A DNA stretch of 64,000 nt from Nematostella vectensis (GCF_932526225.1 NC_064035.1:1611501-1675500); one strand, 5' to 3'; numbered from the stretch's first letter, positions 47,201 through 60,559 are shown. Program-made: numbers and translations. Notes: generated from the sequence alone by a model not told the origin.

Positions 47201-50200
47201 GTATGACATACAGTGTACTGTACCCCTAGTTATATGACATACAGTGGACTGTACCCCTAGTTGTATGACATACAGTGTACTGTACCCCTAGTTGTATGAC
47301 ATACAGTGGACTGTACCCCTAGTTGTATGACATACAGTGTACTGTACCCCTAGTTGTATGACATACAGTGTACTGTACCCCTAGTTGTATGTCACCCTAG
47401 TTGTACACTATACAGTAAATTGTTATGCAACTAAGGGTACAGTTCAGTTCCAGTTTTGGCTAACCAAGTTTCATCTGCAACAGTTTTGGGCTTAGCACAA
47501 TGCATTCTTGTTAGAGAGGTTTATTTGTGTTATGGATATGTATATTATATTTGTAGCCTTGCAAACGTCCTCATTAGAGAGGGTCAAGATGTGTACCTTG
47601 CAGTGAGCTCGGAACTGCTGCTCCTGCTTTTTCAAGTTCTCATTCATTGCCACTAGAGAGCGCAGATGATTTAAAATCCTGTAATGGCAAAACGCACCAG
47701 CTCTCAACTACACAGATATATAGAAATTAATTGTGTTTTCAAAATCAAATGATATTATACAATTGTAACTTTTAGCTGTATGGTCTGGATTGTATTGTTT
47801 AAGCTCTGTTAAAGATGGCCTTCCCAATAGGAGATTTTCATTTTTCAAAAGTTGGAGAGGAAAAATAAAAGTACGCCTGACACAAATACTAGACGCGACG
47901 CCTGCCGCCCCTTTTCAGGCTGCTGTCAAAATAGTCGGCTGTCTATTTTCCAATCGCGTGGTGGCACAATCAAATGCCCAAATCAAATTATAAACAGCAT
48001 TTATGTAAAAACAAAACTACATTTTTGTGTTATATGCAAGGGTAATAATTTTAGTTACGACGAACCCCGGTGAAGGTAACTTTATGCTAAATGATTTGAA
48101 ACGCAAGGATAGTTCACGGCTCAGGAGACTTTTAAGTATATGACTGCAGATGCACACATTACTACAGGATATTCACATCACCAATTTACTACAGGCTCTT
48201 TTGTCTAAAGAGACAAACCTCTGCTTGAACACATGCCATTATTGGTTAAGCTCACTCGATCAACAACTCGCGGGAAGTGCCGCAAACAATCCCAAGCATT
48301 CTTTGTGCTGTCACAGACAAATTTCTTGAATATTCGGCGCCTGGCCTGTCTAAAAATTTGATAGCTACTACTAGTGATGTCTGTAGTATCAAGCATCTTC
48401 TATGACATCAATATTTCCAGCGCCTTTGGTATAACTAGTAGATCGTCGCTTCAAAAAACGATACCAATGAGAAATAAACACACACAATGACCTGCCCGGG
48501 CAAGGCATTTGAACATCTGAGTACCAGGTGGAATTTTTATTTTTCCAAAGAAAATGTGGGGAGGAAAAAATATATTTTTTAATGTTATAGAAAACGATTT
48601 CTCTGATTTTGCTATCGCAAGGTCAAAAGCAGTTTTAAATTCCGCCATTACCATAAGAACGAGCAGTCGACGGGTTAGGGTACTATATATAGATGAACCA
48701 ATCAGCGCGCCCCATTCAAGTGCTCTTGTTTTTTTTTACCAATCAGGAGCCATTTCGGAATCCGGCATGAGAACATGCGATTTGAACAGTACTTGTATCA
48801 GGCCCTTGTCTTGTTTCTCGCCGGTGCGATAGAAACATAGGAGGGCCTGATACTCAGGTTAAATAGGAGATGATACCTACAATAATGAGGCTGCATTTTC
48901 TCTTGACTAAACTGTTAGAATGGTGTAGTCACCCATGGGAGCTTTGACTGGAGTTTATCTACTGTATGTATGCTTGCTAGCATGGGCGTGACTGTTATGG
49001 TCACCAGTCGGCTCATGACTGCAGTTTATCTCCTGTATGTATGCTTGCTAGCATGGGTGTGACTGTTATGGTCACCAGTCAGCTCATGACTGCAGTTCAT
49101 TGCCTATATGTATGATTTAATAGTATTTGTCTGACAGGTTACCCACGAGGGCTTTGTCTGTAGGTAATTTTTGTATATACTTTGCTAGCATGGATCTGTT
49201 TGTACCGTAGCAGACATGAGGGTTATTGTCCTAAACAGATGTTGGTAATTTTCATGTGCAAAGTGGCATTAAAAATCGTTTTAGGACTTACGCAACATTT
49301 TCCCCACTTTCAATCTCATTCAACTTCTGCATTTCTTCATTGATCCTTTCACTCCTAGCAGTCACCTACAATGAGTGACAACAATAAGGAAAGGAAAGAA
49401 GATGCTGAGAAAAAGAAATAGGGAATAGAAATAAGATGCAGAAAAACAGAAATAAGGAAAGGAAAGAAGATGTAGAGAAACAGAAATAAGGAAAGGAAAC
49501 ATACAGAGCAATAACAGTAAGGAAAGGAAAGAAGTAAGGAAGGACACGCACACAATAAGGCAAGGAAAAAAAACAATGAAAGTTCGGGATATAGGCAATC
49601 TAAAAAGAAATGGTCATGTACCTGTGATAGTTGTTCCTGTGCATTTATCAAGGACTCTTCCAAGTTGTTTCTTTTCTCTGTTATCTTAAATTAGAAATGC
49701 ACAACTTGCTTATCAAACAGTTGGCTTGAACAAATGTAAGTGCAATTGATCAAAGCTTACCTGGTCTAACCTCTTTTCTTGGACTGCAATCTGCTTTTCG
49801 AGGGAGGCCACCATGCGCTTGTGAGCTTGGGCCCCGCCCATTCTCTCACCACGCCCCTCCAAACCCTCCTGCAGCTCGGCTTGCTAAAATAAAATGCTTC
49901 AACTTAAACAGACTCAAATAACTTCACCACCATGAAAAGTAAAGGTTGGGCTCATCTTTGAGGTGCATAAAAAAAGAAAAGTGGTGTAGCAAAGGATGGG
50001 AAATATTACATATTGGAAATATATTCTTTTAAACAGACCAATTGTTTTGGGCCACCTTAAAGGGAGATAACCTGTAAGCCTTCATAGTCAGATAATGCAT
50101 ACCCTTTCAGCATATTCAGATAATGCATACCCTTTCAGGATATTCACATAATGCATACCCTTTTAGCATATTCAGATAATGCATACCCTTTTAGCATATT

Positions 50201-53200
50201 CAGATAATGCATACCCTTTTAGCATATTCACGTAATGCATACCCTTTCAGGATATTCAGATAATGCATACCCTTTCAGGATATTCACATAATGCATACCC
50301 TTTTAGCATATTCAGATAATGCATACCCTTTCAGGATATTCACATAATGCATACCCTTTTAGCATATTCAGATAATGCATACCCTTTTAGCATATTCACA
50401 TAATGCATACCCTTTCAGCATATTCAGATAATGCATACCCTTTTAGCATATTCACATAATGCATACCCTTTCAGCATATTCAGATAATGCATACCCTTTC
50501 AGGATATTCACATAATGCATACCCTTTCAGGATATTCAGATAATGCATACCCTTTCAGGATATTCACATAATGCATACCCTTTCAGGATATTCAGATAAT
50601 GCATACCCTTTCAGGATATTCACATAATGCATACCCTTTTAGCATATTCAGATAATGCATACCCTTTCAGGATATTCACATAATGCATACCCTTTTAGCA
50701 TATTCAGATAATGCATACCCTTTTAGCATATTCACATAATGCATACCCTTTCAGCATATTCAGATAATGCATACCCTTTTAGCATATTCACATAATGCAT
50801 ACCCTTTCAGCATATTCAGATAATGCATACCCTTTCAGGATATTCACATAATGCATACCCTTTTAGCATATTCAGATAATGCATACCCTTTTAGCATATT
50901 CACATAATGCATACCCTTTCAGCATATTCACATAATGCATACCCTTTTAGCATATTCACATAATGCATACCCTTTCAGCATATTCAGATAATGCATACCC
51001 TTTTAGCATATTCACATAATGCATACCCTTTCAGCATATTCAGATAATGCATACCCTTTCAGGATATTCACATAATGCATACCCTTTCAGGATATTCAGA
51101 TAATGCATACCCTTTCAGGATATTCACATAATGCATACCCTTTCAGGATATTCAGATAATGCATACCCTTTCAGGATATTCACATAATGCATACCCTTTT
51201 AGCATATTCAGATAATGCATACCCTTTCAGGATATTCACATAATGCATACCCTTTTAGCATATTCAGATAATGCATACCCTTTTAGCATATTCACATAAT
51301 GCATACCCTTTCAGCATATTCAGATAATGCATACCCTTTTAGCATATTCACATAATGCATACCCTTTCAGCATATTCAGATAATGCATACCCTTTCAGGA
51401 TATTCACATAATGCATACCCTTTTAGCATATTCAGATAATGCATACCCTTTTAGCATATTCACATAATGCATACCCTTTCAGCATATTCAGATAATGCAT
51501 ACCCTTTTAGCATATTCACATAATGCATACCCTTTCAGGATATTCAGATAATGCATACCCTTTTAGCATATTCACATAATGCATACCCTTTCAGGATATT
51601 CAGATAATGCATACCCTTTCAGCATATTCAGATAATGCATACCCTTTTAGGATATTCAGATAATGCATACCCTTTCAGGATATTCACATAATGCATACCC
51701 TTTTAGCATATTCAGATAATGCATACCCTTTTAGGATATTCAGATAATGCATACCCTTTTAGCATATTCAGATAATGCATACCCTTTTAGCATATTCAGA
51801 TAATGCATACCCTTTCAGGATATTCACATAATGCATACCCTTTTAGCATATTCAGATAATGCATACCCTTTTAGCATATTCACATAATGCATACCCTTTC
51901 AGCATATTCAGATAATGCATACCCTTTTAGCATATTCACATAATGCATACCCTTTCAGCATATTCAGATAATGCATACCCTTTCAGGATATTCACATAAT
52001 GCATACCCTTTTAGCATATTCAGATAATGCATACCCTTTTAGCATATTCACATAATGCATACCCTTTCAGCATATTCAGATAATGCATACCCTTTTAGCA
52101 TATTCACATAATGCATACCCTTTCAGGATATTCAGATAATGCATACCCTTTTAGCATATTCACATAATGCATACCCTTTCAGGATATTCAGATAATGCAT
52201 ACCCTTTCAGCATATTCAGATAATGCATACCCTTTCAGGATATTCAGATAATGCATACCCTTTTAGCATATTCACATAATGCATACCCTTTCAGGATATT
52301 CAGATAATGCATACCCTTTCAGCATATTCAGATAATGCATACCCTTTCAGCATATTCAGATAATGCATACCCTTTTAGCATATTCAGATAATGCATACCC
52401 TTTTAGCATATTCACATAATGCATACCCTTTCAGCATATTCAGATAATGCATACCCTTTTAGCATATTCACATAATGCATACCCTTTCAGCATATTCAGA
52501 TAATGCATACCCTTTCAGCATATTCAGATAATGCATACCCTTTCAGGATATTCACATAATGCATACCCTTTCAGGATATTCAGATAATGCATACCCTTTC
52601 AGGATATTCAGATAATGCATATCCTTTCAGGATATTCAGATAATGCATACCCTTTCAGGATATTCACATAATGCATACCCTTTCAGGATATTCACATAAT
52701 GCATACCCTTTTAGCATATTCAGATAATGCATACCCTTTTAGGATATTCAGATAATGCATACCCTTTTAGCATATTCAGATAATGCATACCCTTTTAGCA
52801 TATTCAGATAATGCATACCCTTTCAGGATATTCACATAATGCATACCCTTTTAGCATATTCAGATAATGCATACCCTTTTAGCATATTCACATAATGCAT
52901 ACCCTTTCAGCATATTCAGATAATGCATACCCTTTTAGCATATTCACATAATGCATACCCTTTCAGCATATTCAGATAATGCATACCCTTTCAGGATATT
53001 CACATAATGCATACCCTTTTAGCATATTCAGATAATGCATACCCTTTTAGCATATTCACATAATGCATACCCTTTCAGCATATTCAGATAATGCATACCC
53101 TTTTAGCATATTCACATAATGCATACCCTTTCAGGATATTCAGATAATGCATACCCTTTTAGCATATTCACATAATGCATACCCTTTCAGGATATTCAGA

Positions 53201-56200
53201 TAATGCATACCCTTTCAGCATATTCAGATAATGCATACCCTTTCAGGATATTCAGATAATGCATACCCTTTTAGCATATTCACATAATGCATACCCTTTC
53301 AGGATATTCAGATAATGCATACCCTTTCAGCATATTCAGATAATGCATACCCTTTCAGCATATTCAGATAATGCATACCCTTTTAGCATATTCAGATAAT
53401 GCATACCCTTTTAGCATATTCACATAATGCATACCCTTTCAGCATATTCAGATAATGCATACCCTTTTAGCATATTCACATAATGCATACCCTTTCAGCA
53501 TATTCAGATAATGCATACCCTTTCAGCATATTCAGATAATGCATACCCTTTCAGGATATTCACATAATGCATAGCCTTTCTGGATATTCAGATAATGCAT
53601 ACCCTTTTAGGATATTCAGATAATGCATACCCTTTCAGGATATTCACGTAATGCATACCCTTTTAGCATATTCACATAATGCATAGCCTTTCAGCATATT
53701 CAGATAATGCATACCCTTTTAGCATATTCACATAATGCATACCCTTTCAGGATATTCAGATAATGCATACCCTTTCAGCATATTCAGATAATGCATACCC
53801 TTTCAGCATATTCAGATAATGCATACCCTTTTAGCATATTCAGATAATGCATACCCTTTTAGCATATTCACATAATGCATACCCTTTCAGCATATTCAGA
53901 TAATGCATACCCTTTTAGCATATTCACATAATGCATACCCTTTCAGCATATTCAGATAATGCATACCCTTTCAGCATATTCAGATAATGCATACCCTTTC
54001 AGGATATTCACATAATGCATAGCCTTTCTGGATATTCAGATAATGCATACCCTTTTAGGATATTCAGATAATGCATACCCTTTCAGGATATTCACGTAAT
54101 GCATAGCCTTTCTGGATATTCACATAATGCATACCCTTTCAGCATATTCAGATAATGCATACCCTTTTAGCATATTCACATAATGCATACCCTTTCAGCA
54201 TATTCAGATAATGCATACCCTTTCAGCATATTCAGATAATGCATACCCTTTCAGGATATTCACATAATGCATAGCCTTTCTGGATATTCAGATAATGCAT
54301 ACCCTTTTAGGATATTCAGATAATGCATACCCTTTCAGGATATTCACGTAATGCATAGCCTTTCTGGATATTCAGATAATGCATACCCTTTTAGGATATT
54401 CAGATAATGCATACCCTTTCAGGATATTCACGTAATGCATAGCCTTTCTGGATATTCAGATAATGCATACCCTTTTAGGATATTCAGATAATGCATACCC
54501 TTTCAGCATATTCAGATAATGCATACCCTTTTAGGATATTCAGATAATGCATACCCTTTCAGGATATTCAGATAATGCATACCCTTTCAGGATATTCACG
54601 TAATGCATAGCCTTTCTGGATATTCAGATAATGCATACCCTTTTAGGATATTCAGATAATGCATACCCTTTCAGCATATTCAGATAATGCATACCCTTTT
54701 AGGATATTCAGATAATGCATACCCTTTCAGGATATTCAGATAATGCATACCCTTTCAGGATATTCAGATAATGCATACCCTTTCTGGATATTCAGATAAT
54801 GCATACCCTTTCAGGATATTCAGATAATGCATACCCTTTCAGGATATTCACGTAATGCATACCCTTTCAGGATATTCAGATAATGCATACCCTTTCAGGA
54901 TATTCAGATAATGCATACCCTTTCAGGATATTCACATAATGCATACCCTTTCAGGATATTCAGATAATGCATACCCTTTCAGCATATTCAGATAATGCAT
55001 ACCCTTTCGGGGTATCAATGTAGTGCATACCCTTTCGGGATGTTCACTTAATGCATACCCTTTCGGGATATTCACTTATTTTGCATACCCTTTCGGGATA
55101 TTCACGTCATGCATTCCCTTTCAGCATATTCAGATCATGCATACCCTTACTGCATATAAACCTAATACATACCCTTTCGGGGTATTCACATAATGCATAC
55201 ACTTTCGGGATATCCATGTAATGCATACCCTTTCAGCATATTCAGATAATGCATACCCTTTCAGCATATTCAGATAATGCATACCCTTTCAGCATATTCA
55301 GATAATGCATACCCTTTCAGCATATTCAGATAATGCATACCCTTTCAGCATATTCAGATAATGCATACCCTTTTAGGATATTCAGATAATGCATACCCTT
55401 TTAGGATATTCACATAATGCATACCCTTTCAGGATATTCAGATAATGCATACCCTTTCAGCATATTCAGATAATGCATACCCTTTCGGGGTATCAATGTA
55501 GTGCATACCCTTTCGGGATGTTCACTTAATGCATACCCTTTCAGCATATTCAGATGCCATCTGCGAGATCTCCTCAGATTGAAGGCCAACGATTGATCCA
55601 ACAGCATTGGGGGACAAAGCACCCTGCACCAGACATGTGAACAAAATAGGGTGATTAGGATGAGAAGATTATGATATGATGCTGAAAATGACCATGACCA
55701 AAATGATGATGAGATGATAATGATGTTATAAAATGATGATGATGATGACACTAATGATGAGATGACAATAGTGAGGATAATGATGATATGACAATAATAC
55801 TGGTGAGTTGATAAGGAGATGATCATGACTGATAAGATGTACATAATATGAAATGATAATAATGATGTTGACGATGAGGATGATATTACGATAGAATGAA
55901 TGAGATTAGCTTTTTGAGTGAAAACTTGTTCACCCACCTCTTTCCCTTCCATGATAGACATGCCCCTCAGCAATGATGACAACCGTTTCTACAATTAGAA
56001 ACATAATATGAAGAAAAGGTCTTGATTAGAGCAGAAAGCAAGTGGACAAACTTAGAACATAAATCATTTTCCTTTGTTTGAAAATCTACACAAAAACACT
56101 GAACAAAACTAATGATCTCCATAAGGATCAATATGCCCCCATGTAGCAGTTTATTTATAGCAACAATTGTAGTTACTACTTGTAACAGTTAAATTTAGCG

Positions 56201-59200
56201 ACTCTGAATTGTACTCTGTATAACTCTGTTTTAACCTGTTATTACCTGTTCAATGATATGCTCATCCTCTTCTCCTGCAGACGGGGCACGGCCACGCCCA
56301 CTAGCTGCCACAGCCGCTTTCTTTTTTTCAGCCTTTTCCTAGTAAATAAAACATAAATATATTTAATGTCATATAACACTTGCACTTGAGTCAAGATTAA
56401 AATAATAGAAATGGTTATTACAGCGCGACCAAGAAAACCATGAACACCCGAAATATGTATGGAATGTTTGTTCGGCCCAATCACTCGCGAGATATTTGAA
56501 CAGTCAACTAGAAACATGTATCAACAAGTCTTAGTGTCTAAATTCTTGGTCTGATTCGTCAAAAGACAATAAACATTCCACACATATTTTAGGTGTTCAC
56601 GGTTTTCCTGGTTGCACTGTAATGATTCGGCTACCTTTTCTCTCTCTTCCTTGCTAAACCCATATTGCCTAAAACAAGAGAACAAAGAAACCACTTGATG
56701 GAAAAAATAATTGAAAATACTAAAATAATGAGCAATTCTTGATTTGTGGTAAAATTTACATAGCCTCTCCTGCAATACAAAAATGCACAAACAGAAAAAA
56801 TAGCCTTCAAGTTGAGTAACCACCATCTATATTTTAGCAGTGATGTCCCTACTCAGTTTGCATAATGCACAACCAAAAAAAAAAAACTTCACATTGAGTG
56901 GACATACCATCCATATTCTAGCAGTGTGGTCCTCACTCTGTTTTCCTCGTCGTCATCCTCTTTACCTGGCTTACGGTAAAGTCTCTTGGGCTTGTATGTT
57001 TCCTGTATTGAGGTTGAATTGTTGGTTTATTTGTACTGTCTATCTTACTTAAAATCCTAGAAAAACTCTAAAACCCTAGATGTTTCAGCGTGAAAAATGC
57101 AGAAATGGGGACAACAATCTGTATAGGCTATCACAATTGAAATTATCAGTTGAAAGGTTCTACAGAAATGTCAGGACTTTGTAGCTGTTGAACTTCCAGG
57201 ATGAGCTGTAAATGTGGCTCAACATGAGGTTATGTATCCTATTCAGACAATCGTAAAATCCTGTACCATGAAAAAATACCAATTCATCCTTAGCATACCA
57301 AACTTCTACCGGCTTACCTTCAAATGTGACATGGTCTCTAGACATTTTGGCTTTCTTTCTTTGAACTCATCATCCTATAAGGAAAAAGAAAAAGGACATG
57401 ATAAACATAAATGTAGGATAAACAAATAAGTTGTCTTTAGTCTACTAATAGGTACTGATGAGTGTGAGACAAAGAGCTCTGACCAACTTCATTTACCTAC
57501 ATTTCCCTGCAATACCATATTATTTACCTGAGGTGTGGAATGGAACTTGTTAAACTGGGAAACAGAAAACTCTCGTATGTAATCACCCATCTCTTCCTTC
57601 CTCTCTATTGTACGCTTCACAAGCCACTGCATAAACAACACCAGAACAGATCAGCCAACATAAAGAACAAACACTGTGGGTGAGATGATTCTATTAAAAA
57701 TTGAACTTTACCTGAACAACAGGGAAGATGTTGATGAAGTCCAGACCCTGTATTTGATGTGGCTCCAGGCGATGAGGACATTTCATGCGTGGTAAAACTG
57801 CAACAATCTTTTCTGTCAGGGCACTACAAAATAGAATAAATAAAATTAATAGAATAAACATGAGGCACAATATAAAGTACTGCCAAATTTTTCTATGGAA
57901 GTTGCTCATATACAAGATGGAAACTGTTTAGTACTGCGAAATCCTGCAACAGAAAAACTGTTGTTTAAATTATATTAAATTGTATTGCATTGAACACTCT
58001 TATTTACATTTTTTGTCCAATAGTAGAGTTTTCTTGAAAGAGTAAGTCCACATCGACGTCAAAGTCACAAACTGTAATGCACCACGTCATACCACCAACA
58101 ACCTGTTGAAAGTAAGAGTAAGTGTACAAAAAAGGAGTTTTCTCATTATTATCACTATGAAAAGGTCCCATTCTGTATTTAGGCCTTTTGATTTGATTTT
58201 TAGCAAGTTTTTCATCCTCATGGTTTTATTACATCATTCCACTCTTGTACCCTCTCATGTTTTATTGCTTTACTCTGCGCTTGTACCCTCTCCCCTCTAC
58301 CTCTCTACACAATCTCTGTCCTCTTTTGGGGGGCTGCTAATAAATTCTGCCTGACACCCTAAAATAAGGAATCACAACTTTTTTTTCCTGAATGAAAGCC
58401 AGTTTGTGGATTCATTGTCTTGTTGGAAGACAAATCAGGCACCGAATGTACAGCAATTTTCTAACCGTACAAGGTGTGTATCCTAACCGTACTAAGTGTG
58501 TAATGTGGCTCCTTACCTTGTCAAAGGGGGACAATCCCTTTATTCTGGCCCTGAAATATCCTGCAGCCAGAAGCAAGTCAATTGTCTCCAAAAGTTTAAC
58601 ATTCTGCTCTTCGTCTTCTCTTGTTTCAACCTAGCGCATAATTCCACTGTTATAATATAGTATAAGGACCTTCTCAGGGATGGATCTAGACCTAAAGTTG
58701 ACTGATTCCAAATGGTCATGGACCAATCAAGGGTGGGGGGGGGGGGGAATAGGGGCATACTCCACAGGAAACTTATGAAATTACACGTTTCAAACATGCA
58801 ATCTGCAAAATTTTCAAGAATGCATTTGGCATTTTAGGGATGTATGTAGTCAGATCCATTCAAGTTTATGTTTCACCAGTGCTGTATTAAACATATGGTC
58901 TGAATTTGATTAAATTCTACACCATAATCAAAAGGATAACAGCCCTCCTTTCATCAGACAGGCTCACCACGAGAAACGTCTGCATTTGGTGAAGCCATGC
59001 TTATATTTTCAAGATTTTGGTTCGAGAGATGCATACAAGAGATCACACACTACAGCGAACAGAGGCCTTCTTTCTCAGGGGTAGCATCAGGATTTTTTTT
59101 GTCAACTGATTCCAAACGGATTCACACATTATAGCAACCAATCAAAACAGAGCTTGAGAGATTCCGCGTGGACCGTAACCAATCGGTGAAGAACTTGAGT

Positions 59201-59856
59201 GATTCCAGAACACGTGCAAAATTTCTAAATGGGTCCCCTCCCCCAAACTAGATTTATTACTCACTATCAGGAGCAATATTTCCCGTGGGGGACCGGAAAT
59301 GCAGTCTTAGCGCTAAAGGAAATAGCAGCGAGCAACCGCAGGAAGCAAGTATAATAGTGGTTTTAATAAAAAAAAATTTTTTATTGAATTATTTTATTGA
59401 AAGTTCTAATATTAAAATCTACAAAAAAAAACTTTTTTCTGCGATTTTGAGTGATTTACTGGAATCAGTTGAATCAGTCTGGATCCACCCCTGCTTCTAT
59501 TAAAAGGAAGCCATACTATAGTGATAGTTGCCATTTCATATTGACAGGTGCTGGCTAATCAGGGCCAAAAAGTACTACAGTAGTGGGCCTTGAAACACTT
59601 CGGGGGGTATACATAGACATTAAGACAACATGGCTGCATTCGTATCAAAGACAAACAACGATACCCCAGACATCTTGAATAAAGCGGAAATAATAATAAA
59701 GGCAAAAGTAAAACTGTCCCTGCAGAAATAAACAGAAGGCTTCATACGATAAGGTTTTTCTACCTTGCGAGCTCGCCCTTGCTCATCAAGCTCTGGTTGA
59801 GTGAACTTCTCACTAAACGTCTTTACTCCCGCAAATCTGGAACCAGGAGCCGCCAT
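38210..59856 (-). CDS. CCDC93: CCDC93, coiled-coil subunit of the CCC/Commander endosomal recycling complex
   Basis: Family role: with CCDC22 and COMMD proteins it works with retriever on endosomes to return membrane cargo to the surface. I recovered 23 minus-strand coding exons: 59764-59856, 58517-58630, 58008-58102, 57712-57823, 57528-57626, 57318-57374, 56908-57002, 56635-56668, 56246-56338, 55938-55988, 55537-55623, 49761-49883, 49622-49684, 49292-49365, 47597-47678, 42899-42973, 42668-42739, 41881-41989, 41546-41628, 39231-39268, 38989-39073, 38473-38586, 38210-38269 (1908 nt, 635 aa, in frame; human is 631). The N-terminal calponin-homology-like part has [30 protein letters not shown] and [20 protein letters not shown]. 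The coiled-coil half has [31 protein letters not shown] and [16 protein letters not shown]. The end is [13 protein letters not shown]. Exon 8 has the least certain donor. Over 11 kb of its introns is minisatellite. Confidence 0.96.
38350..38460 (+). repeat. Degenerate ~25-30 bp repeat in CCDC93 intron 22
   Basis: Four to five imperfect GGTGATAGCTAAGGGTGG-type units just downstream (minus strand) of the exon 22 donor. Confidence 0.6.
38600..38930 (+). repeat. CAT/CAC trinucleotide-rich low-complexity tract (CCDC93 intron 21)
   Basis: Interrupted ATC/ACC repeats including CGTCGTCGTCGCCGCCGTCG at about 38760-38780. Simple-sequence origin. Confidence 0.85.
39412..41420 (+). repeat. 17 bp minisatellite, ~115 copies, with higher-order blocks (CCDC93 intron 19)
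   Basis: The unit GTGTCACATGGAGTTGG alternates with ...GTGCTGG, ...GTATTGG and ...GCATTGA variants. From about 40755 to 41300 a larger block is reused, containing TCGTATATTGTTGAGTGTCA and GTTGGTTTTCATATAATGC. As 17 is not a multiple of 3 and the unit lacks stops, all three forward frames stay open, giving spurious ORFs up to 485 codons. Confidence 0.97.
41740..41891 (-). repeat. Two-copy tandem duplication across the CCDC93 exon 18 donor
   Basis: On the minus strand the exon ends TTTATAACCAAG|GTACGACAATG. About 67 bp downstream the same junction recurs as TTTATAACCAAGGCACGACAATG, followed by the same TTTCTTATAGTCAAG and TGGACACCCTT. The second copy carries GC instead of GT at the splice site. 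Confidence 0.9.
43125..47400 (+). repeat. 31 bp minisatellite, ~138 copies (CCDC93 intron 15)
   Basis: The unit CCCCTAGTTGTATGACATAC continues AGTGTACTGTA. Main variants are GTGGACTG and TCACCCTAG, interspersed. Each GTGTACTG-type unit contains the near-palindrome TACAGTGTACTGTA, able to form a small hairpin. It occupies the intron interior, about 150 bp from the 3' acceptor and about 200 bp from the donor; neither exon shows similarity to the unit. Confidence 0.97.
48930..49140 (+). repeat. ~79 bp tandem repeat, about 2.5 copies (CCDC93 intron 14)
   Basis: TGTATGTATGCTTGCTAGCA and GTGACTGTTATGGTCACCAG recur twice almost identically and a third time diverged. Confidence 0.85.
49372..49570 (+). 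repeat. Purine-rich ~40 bp repeat against the CCDC93 exon 14 acceptor (intron 13)
   Basis: GGAAAGGAAAGAAGATG and AGAAACAGAAATAAGG units. On the coding (minus) strand this is a pyrimidine tract running to the exon 14 acceptor. Confidence 0.8.
50085..55555 (-). repeat. 28 bp minisatellite, ~195 copies, built from the CCDC93 exon 11 donor junction
   Basis: On the minus strand the unit is GTATGCATTATCTGAATATG followed by CTGAAAGG. Exon 11 ends ATCTGAATATGCTGAAAGG|GTATGCATT at 55537, so the last 19 exon nt match the unit exactly and every unit restores AAAGG|GTATGC or AAAAGG|GTATGC. Three base positions are polymorphic among units (CACA/CAGA, TTTT/TTTC, AGCAT/AGGAT on the + strand). Their order repeats in longer blocks, e.g. 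50521-50680 equals 51081-51240 (560 bp = 20 units). Diverged CGGGATATTCACTT forms occur only near the exon (55.0-55.54 kb). Confidence 0.97.
55650..55890 (+). repeat. GAT/ATGATG-rich simple sequence (CCDC93 intron 10)
   Basis: Interrupted GATGATGATGA and AATGATGATA tracts; low complexity. Confidence 0.75.
58675..59495. mobile_element. Possible hAT-like non-autonomous element in CCDC93 intron 1
   Basis: CAGGGATGGATCTAGAC at about 58676 and GTCTGGATCCACCCCTG at about 59478-59494 are near inverse complements (15 of 17). CAGGGGTGGATCCAG-type ends are known from hAT-like elements. The inside repeats ACTGATTCCAAA but encodes nothing recognisable. No clean 8 bp target duplication is visible. Confidence 0.4.
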
Positions 59857-60310
59857 CTTGCTCCTGACGGATAGGACCTACCAAGGGAATTCTGGGTACT
59901 GCATAGAGCTACCTGTGGTCAGTAAAACACAGGCATCCCAAGTTCAGATACGCGAAACCTTTGCGAGAGGGTCATAAGGCAGCTTCTTGGATGTTTTTTT
60001 TTTTTATTTTTTTTTGCGTTTTGAGATCGCCACAGCGAAATTTGACAAGATATATATAGGTGCATGCGCACTAAATAAAGATTTAAACAAAGAAAAGTTA
60101 CAATTCTTATTCAAACCTAAGAGGTGAGCTCCCGATGTTGTTAATTTCTCTTTCTCCCCTTCCGAGAAACTTTAGAGAATCTAATGCGACTTAGTTATAT
60201 TTAGTCCATTGAGGGCCCTGGCCTCCACTTGTTTGACAGTTTTTGTTTGGTTTTATTTTAGAATGCCTTATCGTTTTGCAAAATAAATATAATTGTTATA
60301 TAGATCATTC
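59857..60310 (-). promoter_or_regulatory. Upstream region of CCDC93 with an NRF1-like site
   Basis: TGCATGCGCA at 60061-60070, about 205 bp upstream of the CCDC93 start codon, resembles the NRF1 palindrome common in housekeeping promoters. No TATA box is positioned to match. The rest holds a T-run and no gene. Confidence 0.35.
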
Positions 60311-60324
60311 GATATGTGGTACAT

Positions 60325-60545
60325 AAAATTCTAAATGCTTGTCTATATAATCAGAACCGAGCTGGCAACGCCCAGTTGGAGCAAACAGGCAGAGGAGGTG
60401 AAGGCCAAAGCCACTCGGATCCTAAACATCTTAAAAAGAAACATCTCCTCATGTTCGCCGGCCGCCACGAGTCTTGTGAGACCAATTGTCGAGTACGCGA
60501 CCGTTTCTGGACACGAAAGATTTCACATGCACGTGCACGACTGAG
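60325..60545 (+). mobile_element. LINE reverse-transcriptase fragment (degenerate)
   Basis: The frame starting 60335 reads KAKATRILNILKRNI, SSCSPAA and LVRPIVEYAT, matching the thumb-region end of many LINE reverse transcriptases (the 'LVRPILEYAS' motif). Only about 70 codons survive, with no catalytic domain, so it is a dead fragment. Confidence 0.65.
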
Positions 60546-60559
60546 GAAAATGCTAAAGG

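Noticed and set aside
43125-55555. CRISPR-like array of regularly spaced short repeats
   Set aside because: Repeats are directly adjacent with no unique spacers, in introns of an animal gene; these are minisatellites.
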